Positions 24,794 to 33,159 of a stretch of 64,000 nt of DNA are shown here, piece by piece. The position numbers and the translations under genes are program-made. The notes beneath the pieces are model-generated. The model saw only the letters and a list, made by a program, of their open reading frames with translations, was not told the DNA's origin and ran no database searches. The stretch covers positions 62,001 to 126,000 of the forward strand of contig CAZELR010000002.1 in assembly GCA_964513075.1 (NCBI GenBank). Reading direction: 5' to 3'. This DNA comes from DAOUBP01 sp964513075. Its GTDB lineage: Bacteria; Chloroflexota; Anaerolineae; CG2-30-64-16. Numbering within the stretch: the first letter of the stretch is position 1; every line of letters begins with the position of its first letter.

Positions 24794-25635
24794 CGGCCGC
24801 CTCCCACGTGGAGGTCATACAGTGGTCGGAAAGCCGCAGGCGAGAGACCTGCGGCCGACTCGTTGTACACCACGCGTCCCGCAGCCAAAATGACGACGCG
24901 ATCGGCGAGTGCCAGCCCGCGCTCCAGGCTGTGCGTCACCGTCACGATCGTGCGCCTATGTCGCTCCCCGGCTCCCTCGCTCCCCTGCTCCCCTGCTCCC
25001 CCGCCCCCTTGCTCCCCAGCATCTTGAGCGGAGCGGAGCGCAGTCGAAGGACGCCCGCTCAATTCCGCCAGCAGCCCGTGCAGCATTTCGGCCGCCTGCG
25101 GGTCCAGGCCGGTATCGGGCTCGTCCAGGAGCAGCAGCTCCGGATCGTGCAGCAGCGCGCGGGCGATCGCCAGCCGTTGCACCATGCCGCGCGAGTAGGT
25201 GCGCACCAGGTCGTTGCGACGTGCGGCCAGGCCCACCCTCTCTAACATCTCAGCGATGCGCGCCTCCGGCTTGGACATTCCATACAGCCCGGCGAAAAAG
25301 CGCAAGTTTTCGGCAGCCGACAGGCTGTCATAGAGCAGCGGCGCGTGGGAAACGACGCCCAGGTAGCGCCGGATGCCGTCGGCGTGCGTAGCCAGATCCA
25401 GCCCGCCGATGCGGACAGTGCCGCTCGACGGCCGGCTGAGGCTGGAAAGGATGCGCACGAGGGTCGTTTTGCCCGCGCCGTTGGGCCCAAACAGCACCAG
25501 CGACTCGCCCGGCATCACGCGCAGGTTGATCCCGCGCAGCGCGTATTTGCTGCCAAACGCCTTGGTGAGGTTGTGCACCTCGATCATGGCGATCTCGGCC
25601 GGCGCCGGTTGTGCCGCGCGGGTCTGGTCGCTCAC
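24790..25635 (-). CDS. ccmA: CcmA, heme exporter ATPase
   Basis: 281 aa. Walker A GPNGAGKTT, signature YSRGMVQRLAIARAL (the CcmA-type SRGM), Walker B LLLLDEPDTGLD, and switch His in VTVTHS. Between D-loop and switch an insert of about 33 residues (PSTALRSAQDAGEQGGGGAG and so on) comes from repeat DNA at 24961-25053. Overlaps by 4 bp with both the upstream cytochrome gene and ccmB. Confidence 0.93.
   Translation of the reverse strand: MSDQTRAAQPAPAEIAMIEVHNLTKAFGSKYALRGINLRVMPGESLVLFGPNGAGKTTLVRILSSLSRPSSGTVRIGGLDLATHADGIRRYLGVVSHAPLLYDSLSAAENLRFFAGLYGMSKPEARIAEMLERVGLAARRNDLVRTYSRGMVQRLAIARALLHDPELLLLDEPDTGLDPQAAEMLHGLLAELSGRPSTALRSAQDAGEQGGGGAGEQGSEGAGERHRRTIVTVTHSLERGLALADRVVILAAGRVVYNESAAGLSPAAFRPLYDLHVGGGR
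24961..25053. repeat. GCTCCCCT octamers plus CTGAGCGGAG unit inside ccmA
   Basis: TCCCCTGC/TCCCTCGC octamers run into ATCTTGAGCGGAGCGGAG...GTCGAAGGACG. They encode a Gly/Glu/Ala-rich loop in CcmA. The same pair of repeat types sits side by side at 15815-15882. Confidence 0.8.
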
Positions 25636-27431
25636 CCCTGACCTTCCTTGTTCAGCAGGTCGCGCAGTCGCGCCTTAAGACGCAGCCGTTGGTCGCGATA
25701 GGCCGCGTCCGTCAATTTGCCGGCCTCATGCACCTGGTCCAGCCGCGCTAGCGCATCGACGAGCGCATCGCTGTCGGCGGGAATGGCTGGAGCGGCACCC
25801 GGTGCGTTGCTGCTGCGTTGCATCGTCAGCACGACAAGTGTGGCCGCAGCGGCGGCCGCCAGGCCGAGCAGACCGAAGAGCAGGCCCCGGTTGATCGGTG
25901 CGCTGTTGGCTGCCGTCCCCGCGGCTGCGGTCGCGCCGGCCGTGCCAATCCCAGCGAGCCCTGCGATGTTGATAGCGACCTCCTGCCCCGCGGGCAGGTT
26001 CTGGCCCAACAGGCTATAGTAACTGCGGCCCATGGCGTCGCGCACGCCCTGGTCGATCAGCTGCGGGCTGGTCACCTGCTGGCCGATATTGGTGACCAGC
26101 GCGTTGATATTGGCGGTGGCGTAGGGAAGCGTGCGTTTGAAATCCAACCGGTTACCGGTGTAGGGCAGGGTGTAGCGGTAGAGGAGCTGGCGCACATTTT
26201 GGCCGGGTGTCAGGGCCAGTCGGTCCACGAAGCCGTTGGCGGTGGCCTCGAAGCGGCCGCCGAGTGCTTCATCGTTGATGGTGAGATCGGCGGCGCCGGC
26301 AGGCAGCTCGAAGCTCAGCACGCCGCTGCTGTTCCCCGCATACGCCCGGTTCCCATCCAGGCTGAAGACCATCAGCTCGGCGACTTGCGCCTGCCCCGGC
26401 ACGGCGGCGTCAAATTCGATGATGAAATGCACGCGCTCGATGCGCACGCCGCTGGGATCATCCGTGGTTTCGTAGACGCTGATCGGCAGATCCATGGCGG
26501 TTTGGCCTGCCTCGAAGCTGACGTTGTCCGTGCCATAGGCCGTCCCGACGGGATACTCGACGCGCGCTGCGAAGGAGAGTTCTGGATCGGTGGGTAGCTC
26601 GGTGAAACGATACAGGCCGGCGGCATCGGTCGTGGCCGTCCGCTGCTCCAGCAGCGACGCCTGGTCGAAGATGCCCAGCTCCACCACCGCGTTGGGCAGC
26701 GGTTGGCCGCTGGTGCCGTTGATGACCGTGCCGCTGATGACGCCGCTGCCAGGGGCCAGCGCTGCGCGGAACAACGGCCCGCCCAGCGACAGGGTGCGCA
26801 CGTACGCCACTGCCGCGCGGCGGTCGGCCTCGGCCAGCTTGCCCTCGAAACCGGGCATGGCGCCCTTGCCCTTGGCCACCGACGCAACCCAGGTGGCCTG
26901 GCTCACCCCTGAGGTGGCGTCAAAGTCCGTCAGGTCGGGGCGGGCCTGTGTGCCTTTGCCGTCGACGCCGTGACAGGTTGCGCAGTTGGCCGCATAGACC
27001 GCAGCGCCCGCGGCGATCTCTTGCGCCGAGGTATGCAGGCTCCACGCATACGCCACCGTGTTCCAGATTTCTTGGTCGCTCAACTGGTTCTTCCACGGCG
27101 GCATCATCTGCTGCATCCGGCCGTTCTTGGTGATGTCGAACAGCTCCAGCAGCGACCGCTCTGCGATGACGTCGTATTGGCCCAGGGCGGCAGGCTTCAC
27201 GCTGAGCCCGCTGGCCGACGCCCCGTCACCCTGGCCGGATACACCGTGGCATGACGCGCAGTTCGTCAGGTAGCTGGTCTTGCCCTCCAGCGGTTGCGGC
27301 GGGCTGGTCGACTCGTCCTGGCCCAGGGGCGCCGCCGAAGCGGCCAGGACGCCGGCCAGGAGGAGGAGTAGCAGCAGCCCGGCGGTGATGAGGAGGCGTG
27401 CAGGGTGAGCCGTTCTCGGTTGAGCTTGCAT
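25632..27431 (-). CDS. Membrane-anchored diheme cytochrome c with a carboxypeptidase-regulatory-like domain
   Basis: 599 aa from the ATG at 27431 (GGAAAG upstream). A signal peptide (about 10-30) is followed by two c-type heme domains with CASCH (C58, C61, H62) and CATCH (C150, C153, H154). Next comes a beta-sandwich SGTVINGTSGQPLPNAVVEL domain like CarboxypepD_reg, then a further extracytoplasmic beta region, a membrane helix (about 515-535) and a short charged cytoplasmic tail (LDQVHEAGKLTDAAYRDQRL). Between ccmE and ccmA it is probably a client or electron partner of the maturation system. The C-terminal tail recalls SHOCT/CcmH-like tails, but this is a weak resemblance. Confidence 0.85.
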   Translation of the reverse strand: MQAQPRTAHPARLLITAGLLLLLLLAGVLAASAAPLGQDESTSPPQPLEGKTSYLTNCASCHGVSGQGDGASASGLSVKPAALGQYDVIAERSLLELFDITKNGRMQQMMPPWKNQLSDQEIWNTVAYAWSLHTSAQEIAAGAAVYAANCATCHGVDGKGTQARPDLTDFDATSGVSQATWVASVAKGKGAMPGFEGKLAEADRRAAVAYVRTLSLGGPLFRAALAPGSGVISGTVINGTSGQPLPNAVVELGIFDQASLLEQRTATTDAAGLYRFTELPTDPELSFAARVEYPVGTAYGTDNVSFEAGQTAMDLPISVYETTDDPSGVRIERVHFIIEFDAAVPGQAQVAELMVFSLDGNRAYAGNSSGVLSFELPAGAADLTINDEALGGRFEATANGFVDRLALTPGQNVRQLLYRYTLPYTGNRLDFKRTLPYATANINALVTNIGQQVTSPQLIDQGVRDAMGRSYYSLLGQNLPAGQEVAINIAGLAGIGTAGATAAAGTAANSAPINRGLLFGLLGLAAAAAATLVVLTMQRSSNAPGAAPAIPADSDALVDALARLDQVHEAGKLTDAAYRDQRLRLKARLRDLLNKEGQG

Positions 27432-27527
27432 AGGGTGTTCTTTCCATTCCGACATAAAGACGGTCACCCGCCCGGCAGGCGACCGTCTTTAGGAGGTTGA
27501 CTTGTGTTGCAGGAACTCTTCTACCAT

Positions 27528-27624
27528 GTCATTGCGAGGGCGATGGCCCGAAGCAATCCCCTCCATGCGCGAGATTGCTTCGCTCCGTCCGGCGAACAGC
27601 AGGCCGGACGCCGCTCGCAATGAC
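27528..27624. repeat. CATTGCGAG palindromic element
   Basis: GTCATTGCGAG (27528-27538) and CTCGCAATGAC (27614-27624) are perfect 11-bp inverted ends. Internal AAGCAATC...GATTGCTT arms are also present. It resembles the dispersed CATTGCGAG...CTCGCAATG elements found in many genomes. It lies between ccmE and the cytochrome gene. Confidence 0.75.
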
Positions 27625-27629
27625 TATAA

Positions 27630-28118
27630 TCACTTTACCGCTTCGACCTTGACCTCTTCGTAATCCTTCGGCACCCCTTCTTCATAGCGAGACGGGCACT
27701 TGAGCAGGAGGTTGTTGGCCTCCATGGAGCCATTGGGGCCCATGGTGCCTTCCACGATGGCTTCGGTGTTCTCCCGGGTGATCTGGTCGGGTTGAACGCC
27801 GTGGAAGTGGATGGGCAACTGTTTGGTGGCATCAGCCGGGTCAGAGATCTTGAACCGCAGGTCGAGATTCGCTGCGTCGTACTGGATGCTCTCGGTGACG
27901 ATCTTGCCGCTCACGCGCAGGCTCTTGCCGGTCAGCGCTGTCTGCTGATTAAGCACCTCGCCCACTTCGCGGAAATAGGCGCCCTGGGTAGAGATCGACG
28001 AGCCGATCAACCAGCCGATCAACAGGACGATGACGGCTCCGCCCACGATGAATTTGATCTTGCTGTTGGCTCTACTGGTCGATACGGCGCCCTTCAGAAT
28101 TGTATAGTCTTCGGCCAT
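27630..28118 (-). CDS. ccmE: CcmE heme chaperone, CXXXY type
   Basis: 162 aa: N-terminal membrane anchor (about 23-43) and an OB-fold domain (VSGKIVTESIQYD, KISDPADATKQLPIHFHG, AIVEGTMGPNGSMEANNLLLKCPSRYEE). The usual heme-binding His in HDENY is replaced by Cys: the motif is C-P-S-R-Y. Cys-type CcmE proteins with CXXXY are known from some sulfate reducers and archaea and still bind heme covalently. GGAGG precedes the ATG. First gene of the operon, with its own promoter. Confidence 0.93.
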   Translation of the reverse strand: MAEDYTILKGAVSTSRANSKIKFIVGGAVIVLLIGWLIGSSISTQGAYFREVGEVLNQQTALTGKSLRVSGKIVTESIQYDAANLDLRFKISDPADATKQLPIHFHGVQPDQITRENTEAIVEGTMGPNGSMEANNLLLKCPSRYEEGVPKDYEEVKVEAVK

Positions 28119-28161
28119 TCATCCTCCGGCCCACGAGTTTCGCTGCTGGCTTGCGGACGAG

Positions 28162-28191
28162 AGTATAACATCGAAACGCGGTTTGTGTCAA
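28162..28191 (-). promoter_or_regulatory. ccm operon promoter
   Basis: Minus strand consensus TTGACA (28186-28191) and TATACT (28162-28167) with an 18-bp spacer, about 45 bp before the ccmE ATG. Confidence 0.75.
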
Positions 28192-28229
28192 CGACAAAGG
28201 TTACACAAGGTGAACCTCTGGAAGCGCGC

Positions 28230-28436
28230 TTATGCCGCGGGGTATCCGATCTCGACCAAGGTCTCTTTGACCCCGGACAGGGCGGCTTCGTTTTCCAGCG
28301 TGAATGTGGCGGTCTTGGCTTGCGGGTCGCCTTCGACGGCCAGCACGCCGGGCAGCTCCTTGGTCTCCCGCTTGATGGTCATGACGCAGTGGCCGCACGA
28401 GATGGCGGGGATGCTAAGGGTCACGGTAGTGGACAT
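28230..28436 (-). CDS. Heavy-metal-associated (HMA) domain protein, copper-chaperone-like
   Basis: 68 aa, a single ferredoxin-like HMA domain. The metal motif is SCGHCVMTIKRE, where most chaperones have M-x-C-x-x-C; both Cys are present with His between them. The ATG at 28436 follows CCGGAGG. It may deliver Cu(I) or another soft metal. It stands just upstream of the ccm operon, and copper delivery for a cytochrome oxidase would make sense, but that is inference. Confidence 0.85.
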   Translation of the reverse strand: MSTTVTLSIPAISCGHCVMTIKRETKELPGVLAVEGDPQAKTATFTLENEAALSGVKETLVEIGYPAA

Positions 28437-28592
28437 AGGTTGCCTCCGGATGAAGATACTGGATACTGCATATATGTATCGATTGTCACGTTTTTGAGGT
28501 TGGTTTTCCGTAGCTTGGCTTCCCAATCCTCCTGGGGGTAGCCTGGGGAGCGAAGTTGGGTCTAGATATCCGTGGGGCCGGCTCTGTGCATC

Positions 28593-28621
28593 TTGACACG
28601 CTCTCCCATCTCATCGATACT
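28593..28621 (+). promoter_or_regulatory. GH13 amylase promoter
   Basis: TTGACA (28593-28598) and GATACT (28616-28621), 17-bp spacer, about 50 bp upstream of the ATG at 28673. Confidence 0.65.
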
Positions 28622-28672
28622 ATCTCTCACGGTCCGCTTTTCAGCTTCCATGTTTGTGAAGGAGATCCTGTC

Positions 28673-29983
28673 ATGCCTGCTCTCGACTCCTACCGTCCGA
28701 TCCCACCCGTCCGGCTTAAGCACCCGGAGTGGAGCAAGAATGCCGCTATCTACCAGATCAACACCCGCCAATTCACCCCGGAGGGCACCTTCAAGGCCGC
28801 GGAAGCGCACCTTTCCCGGCTGAAGGAGTTGGGCGTGACGATCCTGTGGCTGATGCCGGTGCAGGAGATCGGCCGGGTGAATCGCAAAGGGACGCTGGGC
28901 AGCCCTTACTCGGTGCGCGATTACTATAGCGTCAACCAGGAGTTCGGTGCGCTGGAGGACCTCAAGCACTTTGTCAAGGCCGCGCACGCGCTGGGATTGT
29001 ATGTCATCCTCGATTGGGTCGCGAATCATACCGCCTGGGATAATCTCCTGGTCGAGGAGCATCCGGAGTGGTACGCGCGCGACTGGAAGGGAGATTTTCG
29101 CCCGACGCCGTGGTGGGATTGGCCCGACATCATTGACCTTGACTATGATCAGCCCGCCGTGCGGCAATACATGACCGAGGCGCTGAAGTATTGGGTGGCT
29201 GAGGTCGACTGCGATGGCTTCCGCTGCGACGTGGCCGGCTTCGTGCCCACCGATTTTTGGGAGAACGTGCGCAAGGAGCTGGACGCCATTAAGCCGGTCT
29301 TCATGCTGGCGGAATGGGAATCGCGCGATCTCCACGAGGAAGCGTTTGACATGACTTACGCCTGGAGTTGGTGGGATGCGGTGCACCAGCTCTGCATGGG
29401 CCGGGCCGACGTGAACAACCTCTACATCTTTTATTCCTGGAATGAGAAGGCGTTCCCGCACGACATCATGCGCATGATGTTCGTCAGCAACCACGACAAG
29501 AACGCGTGGGAGGGGACCGAATTCGAGAATTTTGGCGACGGTCTGGAGGCGGCCATCGTGCTCTCGGTGGTGGGCGAGGGGCTGCCCATGATCTACAGCG
29601 GGCAGGAGGCCGGCAATCCGCGGGCGCTCGCGTTCTTCGAGCGGGACCCGATCGAATGGCGGCCCCATCCGTTGGGCGATCTTTATAAGAAGCTGTTCGC
29701 GTTAAAGCGGACGAACACCGCGCTGTGGAACGCGGCCTGGGGCGCGCGCATGATCAACGTCTTTAACAGCGCGCCAGCCAAGGTGTTCAGCTTTGTGCGC
29801 CGCAATGATCGCGACAAAGTCTTTGTCGTGATCAATTTCTCGGCCGAGGCACAGGCGGTGACTTTTGTGGAAAACCTCCATCACGGGACGTATACCGACT
29901 TCTTCAGCGGGGAGACAGTGGCATTGGACGCCGCGACCGAGATGACGTTGGCGCCGTGGGGGTATCGGGTGTTTGTGAAATAG
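28673..29983 (+). CDS. Cytoplasmic GH13 alpha-amylase family enzyme
   Basis: 436 aa from the ATG at 28673, preceded by GAAGGAG. No signal peptide. GH13 motifs: DWVANHT, nucleophile Asp in DGFRCDVAGF, acid Glu in MLAEWES, and FVSNHDKNAW. The barrel is short and the C-terminal beta domain compact, like maltogenic or cyclomaltodextrinase-type intracellular enzymes. It likely processes oligosaccharides released by the secreted amylopullulanase. Monocistronic, ending in an inverted-repeat element. Confidence 0.9.
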   Translation: MPALDSYRPIPPVRLKHPEWSKNAAIYQINTRQFTPEGTFKAAEAHLSRLKELGVTILWLMPVQEIGRVNRKGTLGSPYSVRDYYSVNQEFGALEDLKHFVKAAHALGLYVILDWVANHTAWDNLLVEEHPEWYARDWKGDFRPTPWWDWPDIIDLDYDQPAVRQYMTEALKYWVAEVDCDGFRCDVAGFVPTDFWENVRKELDAIKPVFMLAEWESRDLHEEAFDMTYAWSWWDAVHQLCMGRADVNNLYIFYSWNEKAFPHDIMRMMFVSNHDKNAWEGTEFENFGDGLEAAIVLSVVGEGLPMIYSGQEAGNPRALAFFERDPIEWRPHPLGDLYKKLFALKRTNTALWNAAWGARMINVFNSAPAKVFSFVRRNDRDKVFVVINFSAEAQAVTFVENLHHGTYTDFFSGETVALDAATEMTLAPWGYRVFVK

Positions 29984-30087
29984 TAGGGGCGAAGCATTCC
30001 TCGGTGGATGTGCCTTAACGGGAGGTTGCGCATTGCACGAGGGATTTGCCGTAACGGCGTGTCGTGGGAGGAATGCCTCGCCCCTAC
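29983..30087. repeat. GTAGGGGCGAGGCATTCCTC inverted-repeat element
   Basis: 20-bp ends (29983-30002 and 30068-30087) match as inverted repeats with one mismatch. The centre contains a second pair (CGGGAGG.../CCGTAACGGCG). It fills the gap between amylase and ThuA genes. A sister element is at 31888-32023. Confidence 0.75.
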
Positions 30088-30111
30088 ATCATTATTCGTA
30101 AGGAGCAATGT

Positions 30112-30843
30112 ATGACCATCGTTCGCGTTACTGTTTGGAATGAGGGGCGGCATGAGAAAAAGAGCCCCGAAATCGCCGCGGTCTATCCGCAGGGGATCCA
30201 TGGCGCCATCGCCGAGCATCTGGCGGCGCAGTCAGACATGATTGTCCGCACGGCCACGCTGGATGAGCCGGAGCACGGCCTCACGGATGAGGTGCTGGCG
30301 CACACCGATGTGCTCCTCTGGTGGGGGCACATGGCGCATGGCGATGTCAGCGACGCCATCGTCGACAAGGTCCAGGCGCGCGTGCTGGAGGGGATGGGCC
30401 TGATCGCCCTCCACTCTGCACACTACTCCAAGATCTTCAAGCGCCTGATGGGCACCCATTGCTCGCTCATCTGGCGCGAAGCGGGCGAGAAAGAGCGGGT
30501 GTGGACCGTCGCGCCCGGCCATCCGATCGCCGAGGGGTTGGGGCCCTATTTTGAGGTTCCGCACACCGAGATGTACGGCGAGTATTTCGACATCCCGCAG
30601 CCCGACGAACTGGTCTTCATCTCCTGGTATCCGGGCGGCGAGGTGTTTCGCAGCGGCTGCGCGTATTATCGCGGCCGCGGCAAACTCTTCTATTTTTCAC
30701 CCGGCCACGAGACCTTTCCGATCTACTACCAGCAAGAGGTGCGCCAGGTGCTTGCTAACGCCGTGCGCTGGGCTGCGCCGGTCAACGTGGTTGGGTTTCG
30801 CGATCTGAAGCAGGCCCCCAACGCCAAGACGCCGCTGGAGTAG
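30112..30843 (+). CDS. ThuA-like (trehalose utilisation) family protein
   Basis: 243 aa, ATG at 30112 after AAGGAG (30100-30105). ThuA fold, a class I glutamine amidotransferase-like domain: VTVWNEGRHE, DVLLWWGHMAHGDV, GLIALHSAHYSKIFKRLMGT and FYFSPGHETFPIYY. ThuA proteins accompany oxidoreductases that make 3-keto sugars. Here the next gene, 4 bp on, is a Gfo/Idh/MocA oxidoreductase, so the pair probably acts on one sugar derivative. Confidence 0.9.
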   Translation: MTIVRVTVWNEGRHEKKSPEIAAVYPQGIHGAIAEHLAAQSDMIVRTATLDEPEHGLTDEVLAHTDVLLWWGHMAHGDVSDAIVDKVQARVLEGMGLIALHSAHYSKIFKRLMGTHCSLIWREAGEKERVWTVAPGHPIAEGLGPYFEVPHTEMYGEYFDIPQPDELVFISWYPGGEVFRSGCAYYRGRGKLFYFSPGHETFPIYYQQEVRQVLANAVRWAAPVNVVGFRDLKQAPNAKTPLE

Positions 30844-30847
30844 GGGC

Positions 30848-31885
30848 ATGGACAAACTGCGTATCGGCATTATCGGCCTGGGCATGGGCGCGTTCCATAT
30901 CGCGGGCTATCAGGCGCACCCTCAGGCAGAGGTGGTGGCAGTTGCCGAGCCTGACGCTGCGCGGCGCACCGCGATCGGCGATAAGTACGGCGTGCCTGCG
31001 CGCTATGCATCGGCCGAGGAGATGTTGGCCCGCGAACAGCTTGACGTGGTTAGCGTTGTCACGCCCAACAAGTATCATCGCGATCTGACGCTGGCCGCGC
31101 TGCAGGCCGGCTGTCATGTGTTGTGCGAGAAGCCGATGGCCATGAACGCCGCGGAGGCGCGAGAGATGCAGGCGGCCGCCGAGGCGGCAGGCAAGCGGCT
31201 GATGATCAACTTCTCGTGGCGCTTCACCGAGCAGAGTTTCGCCATGAAGGCCGAGGTGGAGTCCGGGCTGCTGGGCGACATCTACTTTGGCCGGACGGTC
31301 TGGCATCGGCGCCGCGGGCTCCCCGGCTTCGGCGGTTGGTTCGGCCAGCAGGCGCTTGCCGGCGGCGGACCGCTGATCGACCTGGGCGTTCATCGTCTCG
31401 ATCTGGCGCTCTGGCTGATGGGCTATCCCCGGCCGGTCTGGGTGCTGGGCCGAACGTACAATCATATTGCGAAGGAGCTGGCTGCGCGGCAGGGTGCGCT
31501 TTACGACGTGGAGGATCTCGCCGCCGGCATGATCGCTTTTGACAACGGCGCATCGCTGGTAGTCGAAGCGTCATGGGCGGCGAACATCAGCGAGCGCGAG
31601 CTGATGGAGACGCGGCTCTACGGCACGAAGGCCGGGCTGGTCCAGCGCAACGTCGAGGAAGGCTACACGTTCGAGGCAGAGATCTACCTGGAGCGTAACG
31701 ACTCGCACTACAACATGGCCTTGCACGGCCCGACAAAGGCCGTGCCCAAGTCCATGGTCCACTTCGTGGATTGCATCCTGAGCGACAAGCCGCACATCGC
31801 CACGGCCGCAGAGGGGGTGCGGGTGATGGAAATCCTGGATGCGCTCTATCGCAGTGCTGCCGAGGGCGCGCCGGTAAGGGTGTGA
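30848..31885 (+). CDS. Gfo/Idh/MocA family NAD(P)-dependent oxidoreductase
   Basis: 345 aa. N-terminal Rossmann domain (GIIGLGMGAFHIAGYQ), the EKPMAMN motif, then the alpha/beta C-terminal domain with GGGPLIDLGVHRLDLALWL (catalytic-region Asp/His). Likely oxidises a cyclic sugar or inositol-type hydroxyl; the exact substrate is open. It follows thuA by 4 bp and so is translationally linked to it. Confidence 0.9.
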   Translation: MDKLRIGIIGLGMGAFHIAGYQAHPQAEVVAVAEPDAARRTAIGDKYGVPARYASAEEMLAREQLDVVSVVTPNKYHRDLTLAALQAGCHVLCEKPMAMNAAEAREMQAAAEAAGKRLMINFSWRFTEQSFAMKAEVESGLLGDIYFGRTVWHRRRGLPGFGGWFGQQALAGGGPLIDLGVHRLDLALWLMGYPRPVWVLGRTYNHIAKELAARQGALYDVEDLAAGMIAFDNGASLVVEASWAANISERELMETRLYGTKAGLVQRNVEEGYTFEAEIYLERNDSHYNMALHGPTKAVPKSMVHFVDCILSDKPHIATAAEGVRVMEILDALYRSAAEGAPVRV

Positions 31886-31887
31886 GA

Positions 31888-32023
31888 GTAGGGGCGAGGC
31901 ATTCCTCGGTAGATCTGCCGTGACGGCAAATGCCGGTTCAAAGTATAAGGTTCAAGGTTGAAGGAGGTCTGCATTCAACCTTGAACCTTATACCTTCAAC
32001 CACGAAGGAATGCCTGCCCCTAC
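31888..32023. repeat. Nested repeat: heptamer palindrome inside a GTAGGGGCGAGG element
   Basis: Outer inverted ends at 31888-31906 and 32006-32023 belong to the same family as 29983-30087. Inside lies a perfect 19-bp stem (31944-31962 with 31974-31992) made of AAGGTTC/AAGGTTG heptamers, the family that elsewhere interrupts genes. One repeat has entered another. Confidence 0.8.
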
Positions 32024-32027
32024 ACGC

Positions 32028-33128
32028 TTATGCCGCCGCGCTCTGCCGCGGTCGCAGGTGGTTGATCGCAATCCCGATGATCCCAACCACGACCATCCCC
32101 ACCCCGATCCACTGCGCAGTGGCCAGCACGCCCATGCGCCACGCGTCGGGCCGGAACATCTCCACCCAGAAGCGGCCCGCGCCGTACCAGATCAGGTACG
32201 ACAGGATGATATCGCCATCGCGCAGCCAGCCTGCGAACTTGCGTCCACCCAACCACAACAACAGGAAACCGACCACGTTCCACAGCGCCTCATAGAAGAA
32301 GGTCGGGTGGAAGCCGGTTTTCGCATACCATTGCTGTGCCTCTACCGTCAGCCGCTCGGGCAGGCCGCACGCCATGGGTGAGCCGGCCGGCTCCTGGCAC
32401 GGGTAGTTCGGGTTGATGTAGAACGCCCAGGGCTGGCTGGTCGTCGGGCCGTACAGCTCCTGGTTGATGAAGTTGCCCATGCGGCCGATTGCCTGCGCCA
32501 GCAGCAGGCCGGGGGTGAGGATATCCAGCCAGCGGGGCAGCACGAGCTTTGACAGGCCCAGGGCATCGATGACCTTGCCGAGCGCGGCCATCGCCTCAGC
32601 CGGCAGGTTCGTCATTTGCTTCTTGATGAGCTCGATGCGTCCCTGCTGGTCTGCGATGCCGGCCAGCGTCCCCAGATCGGCTGCAAGGGTCTTTTGCACC
32701 AGCTCGCTGCCAAGCGTTTCCCGGTGGGCGGTCAAGATCCGGGCGGCGGCGGTCTGCTTGCCGGCAAGCGTGCGGTTGTTTATGAAACAATAGAGAACGA
32801 CGGCCAGCACGCCGCCGGCCACTGCGCCATAGATGCCCAACCCGCGGAAGCCGCCGTGCCAGAACGCAATGATCTCGATGGGATTCTCGCGGTAGTACGA
32901 CCAGCCCGCGAAGTTGCCCGTGGGGGTCGAGAAGACGTGGTAGAGCCGTGCGCCGATGATGCCGAAGATCAGACACCACGTCAGCATGTTCCACACGTGT
33001 TCAGGGTCCTCGCCGCGGCGTTTGGCCTCCTTGGTGGCCAGCCATGCCGCGATGACGGCGCCAAGAACGATGAGCAGGCCGTACCAGTGCACCTGGAATG
33101 GGCCGAGCTTGAGTAAGACTGGATTCAT
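32028..33128 (-). CDS. lgt: Prolipoprotein diacylglyceryl transferase Lgt, with an extra internal segment
   Basis: 366 aa. Transfers diacylglycerol to the lipobox Cys of prelipoproteins. Family motifs: FQVHWYGLLIVLG, FWHGGFRGLGIYGA, the Lgt signature GRMGNFINQELYG, and WYGAGRFWVEMFRPD. About 85 residues between NNRTLAGKQ and PRWLDILTPG form a helical, charged insert not found in typical Lgt (about 260-290 aa). The insert has ordinary codon use and no repeats. GAGGAG precedes the ATG. It lies 31 bp after the methyltransferase gene. Confidence 0.92.
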   Translation of the reverse strand: MNPVLLKLGPFQVHWYGLLIVLGAVIAAWLATKEAKRRGEDPEHVWNMLTWCLIFGIIGARLYHVFSTPTGNFAGWSYYRENPIEIIAFWHGGFRGLGIYGAVAGGVLAVVLYCFINNRTLAGKQTAAARILTAHRETLGSELVQKTLAADLGTLAGIADQQGRIELIKKQMTNLPAEAMAALGKVIDALGLSKLVLPRWLDILTPGLLLAQAIGRMGNFINQELYGPTTSQPWAFYINPNYPCQEPAGSPMACGLPERLTVEAQQWYAKTGFHPTFFYEALWNVVGFLLLWLGGRKFAGWLRDGDIILSYLIWYGAGRFWVEMFRPDAWRMGVLATAQWIGVGMVVVGIIGIAINHLRPRQSAAA

Positions 33129-33159
33129 AGGACTCCTCGCTCAATATGATAACAGATTC

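Noticed and set aside
28201..28398. A 65-codon Arg/His-rich frame overlapping the HMA gene
   Set aside because: Shadow of the HMA-domain frame, which has the CGHC motif and a GGAGG site.
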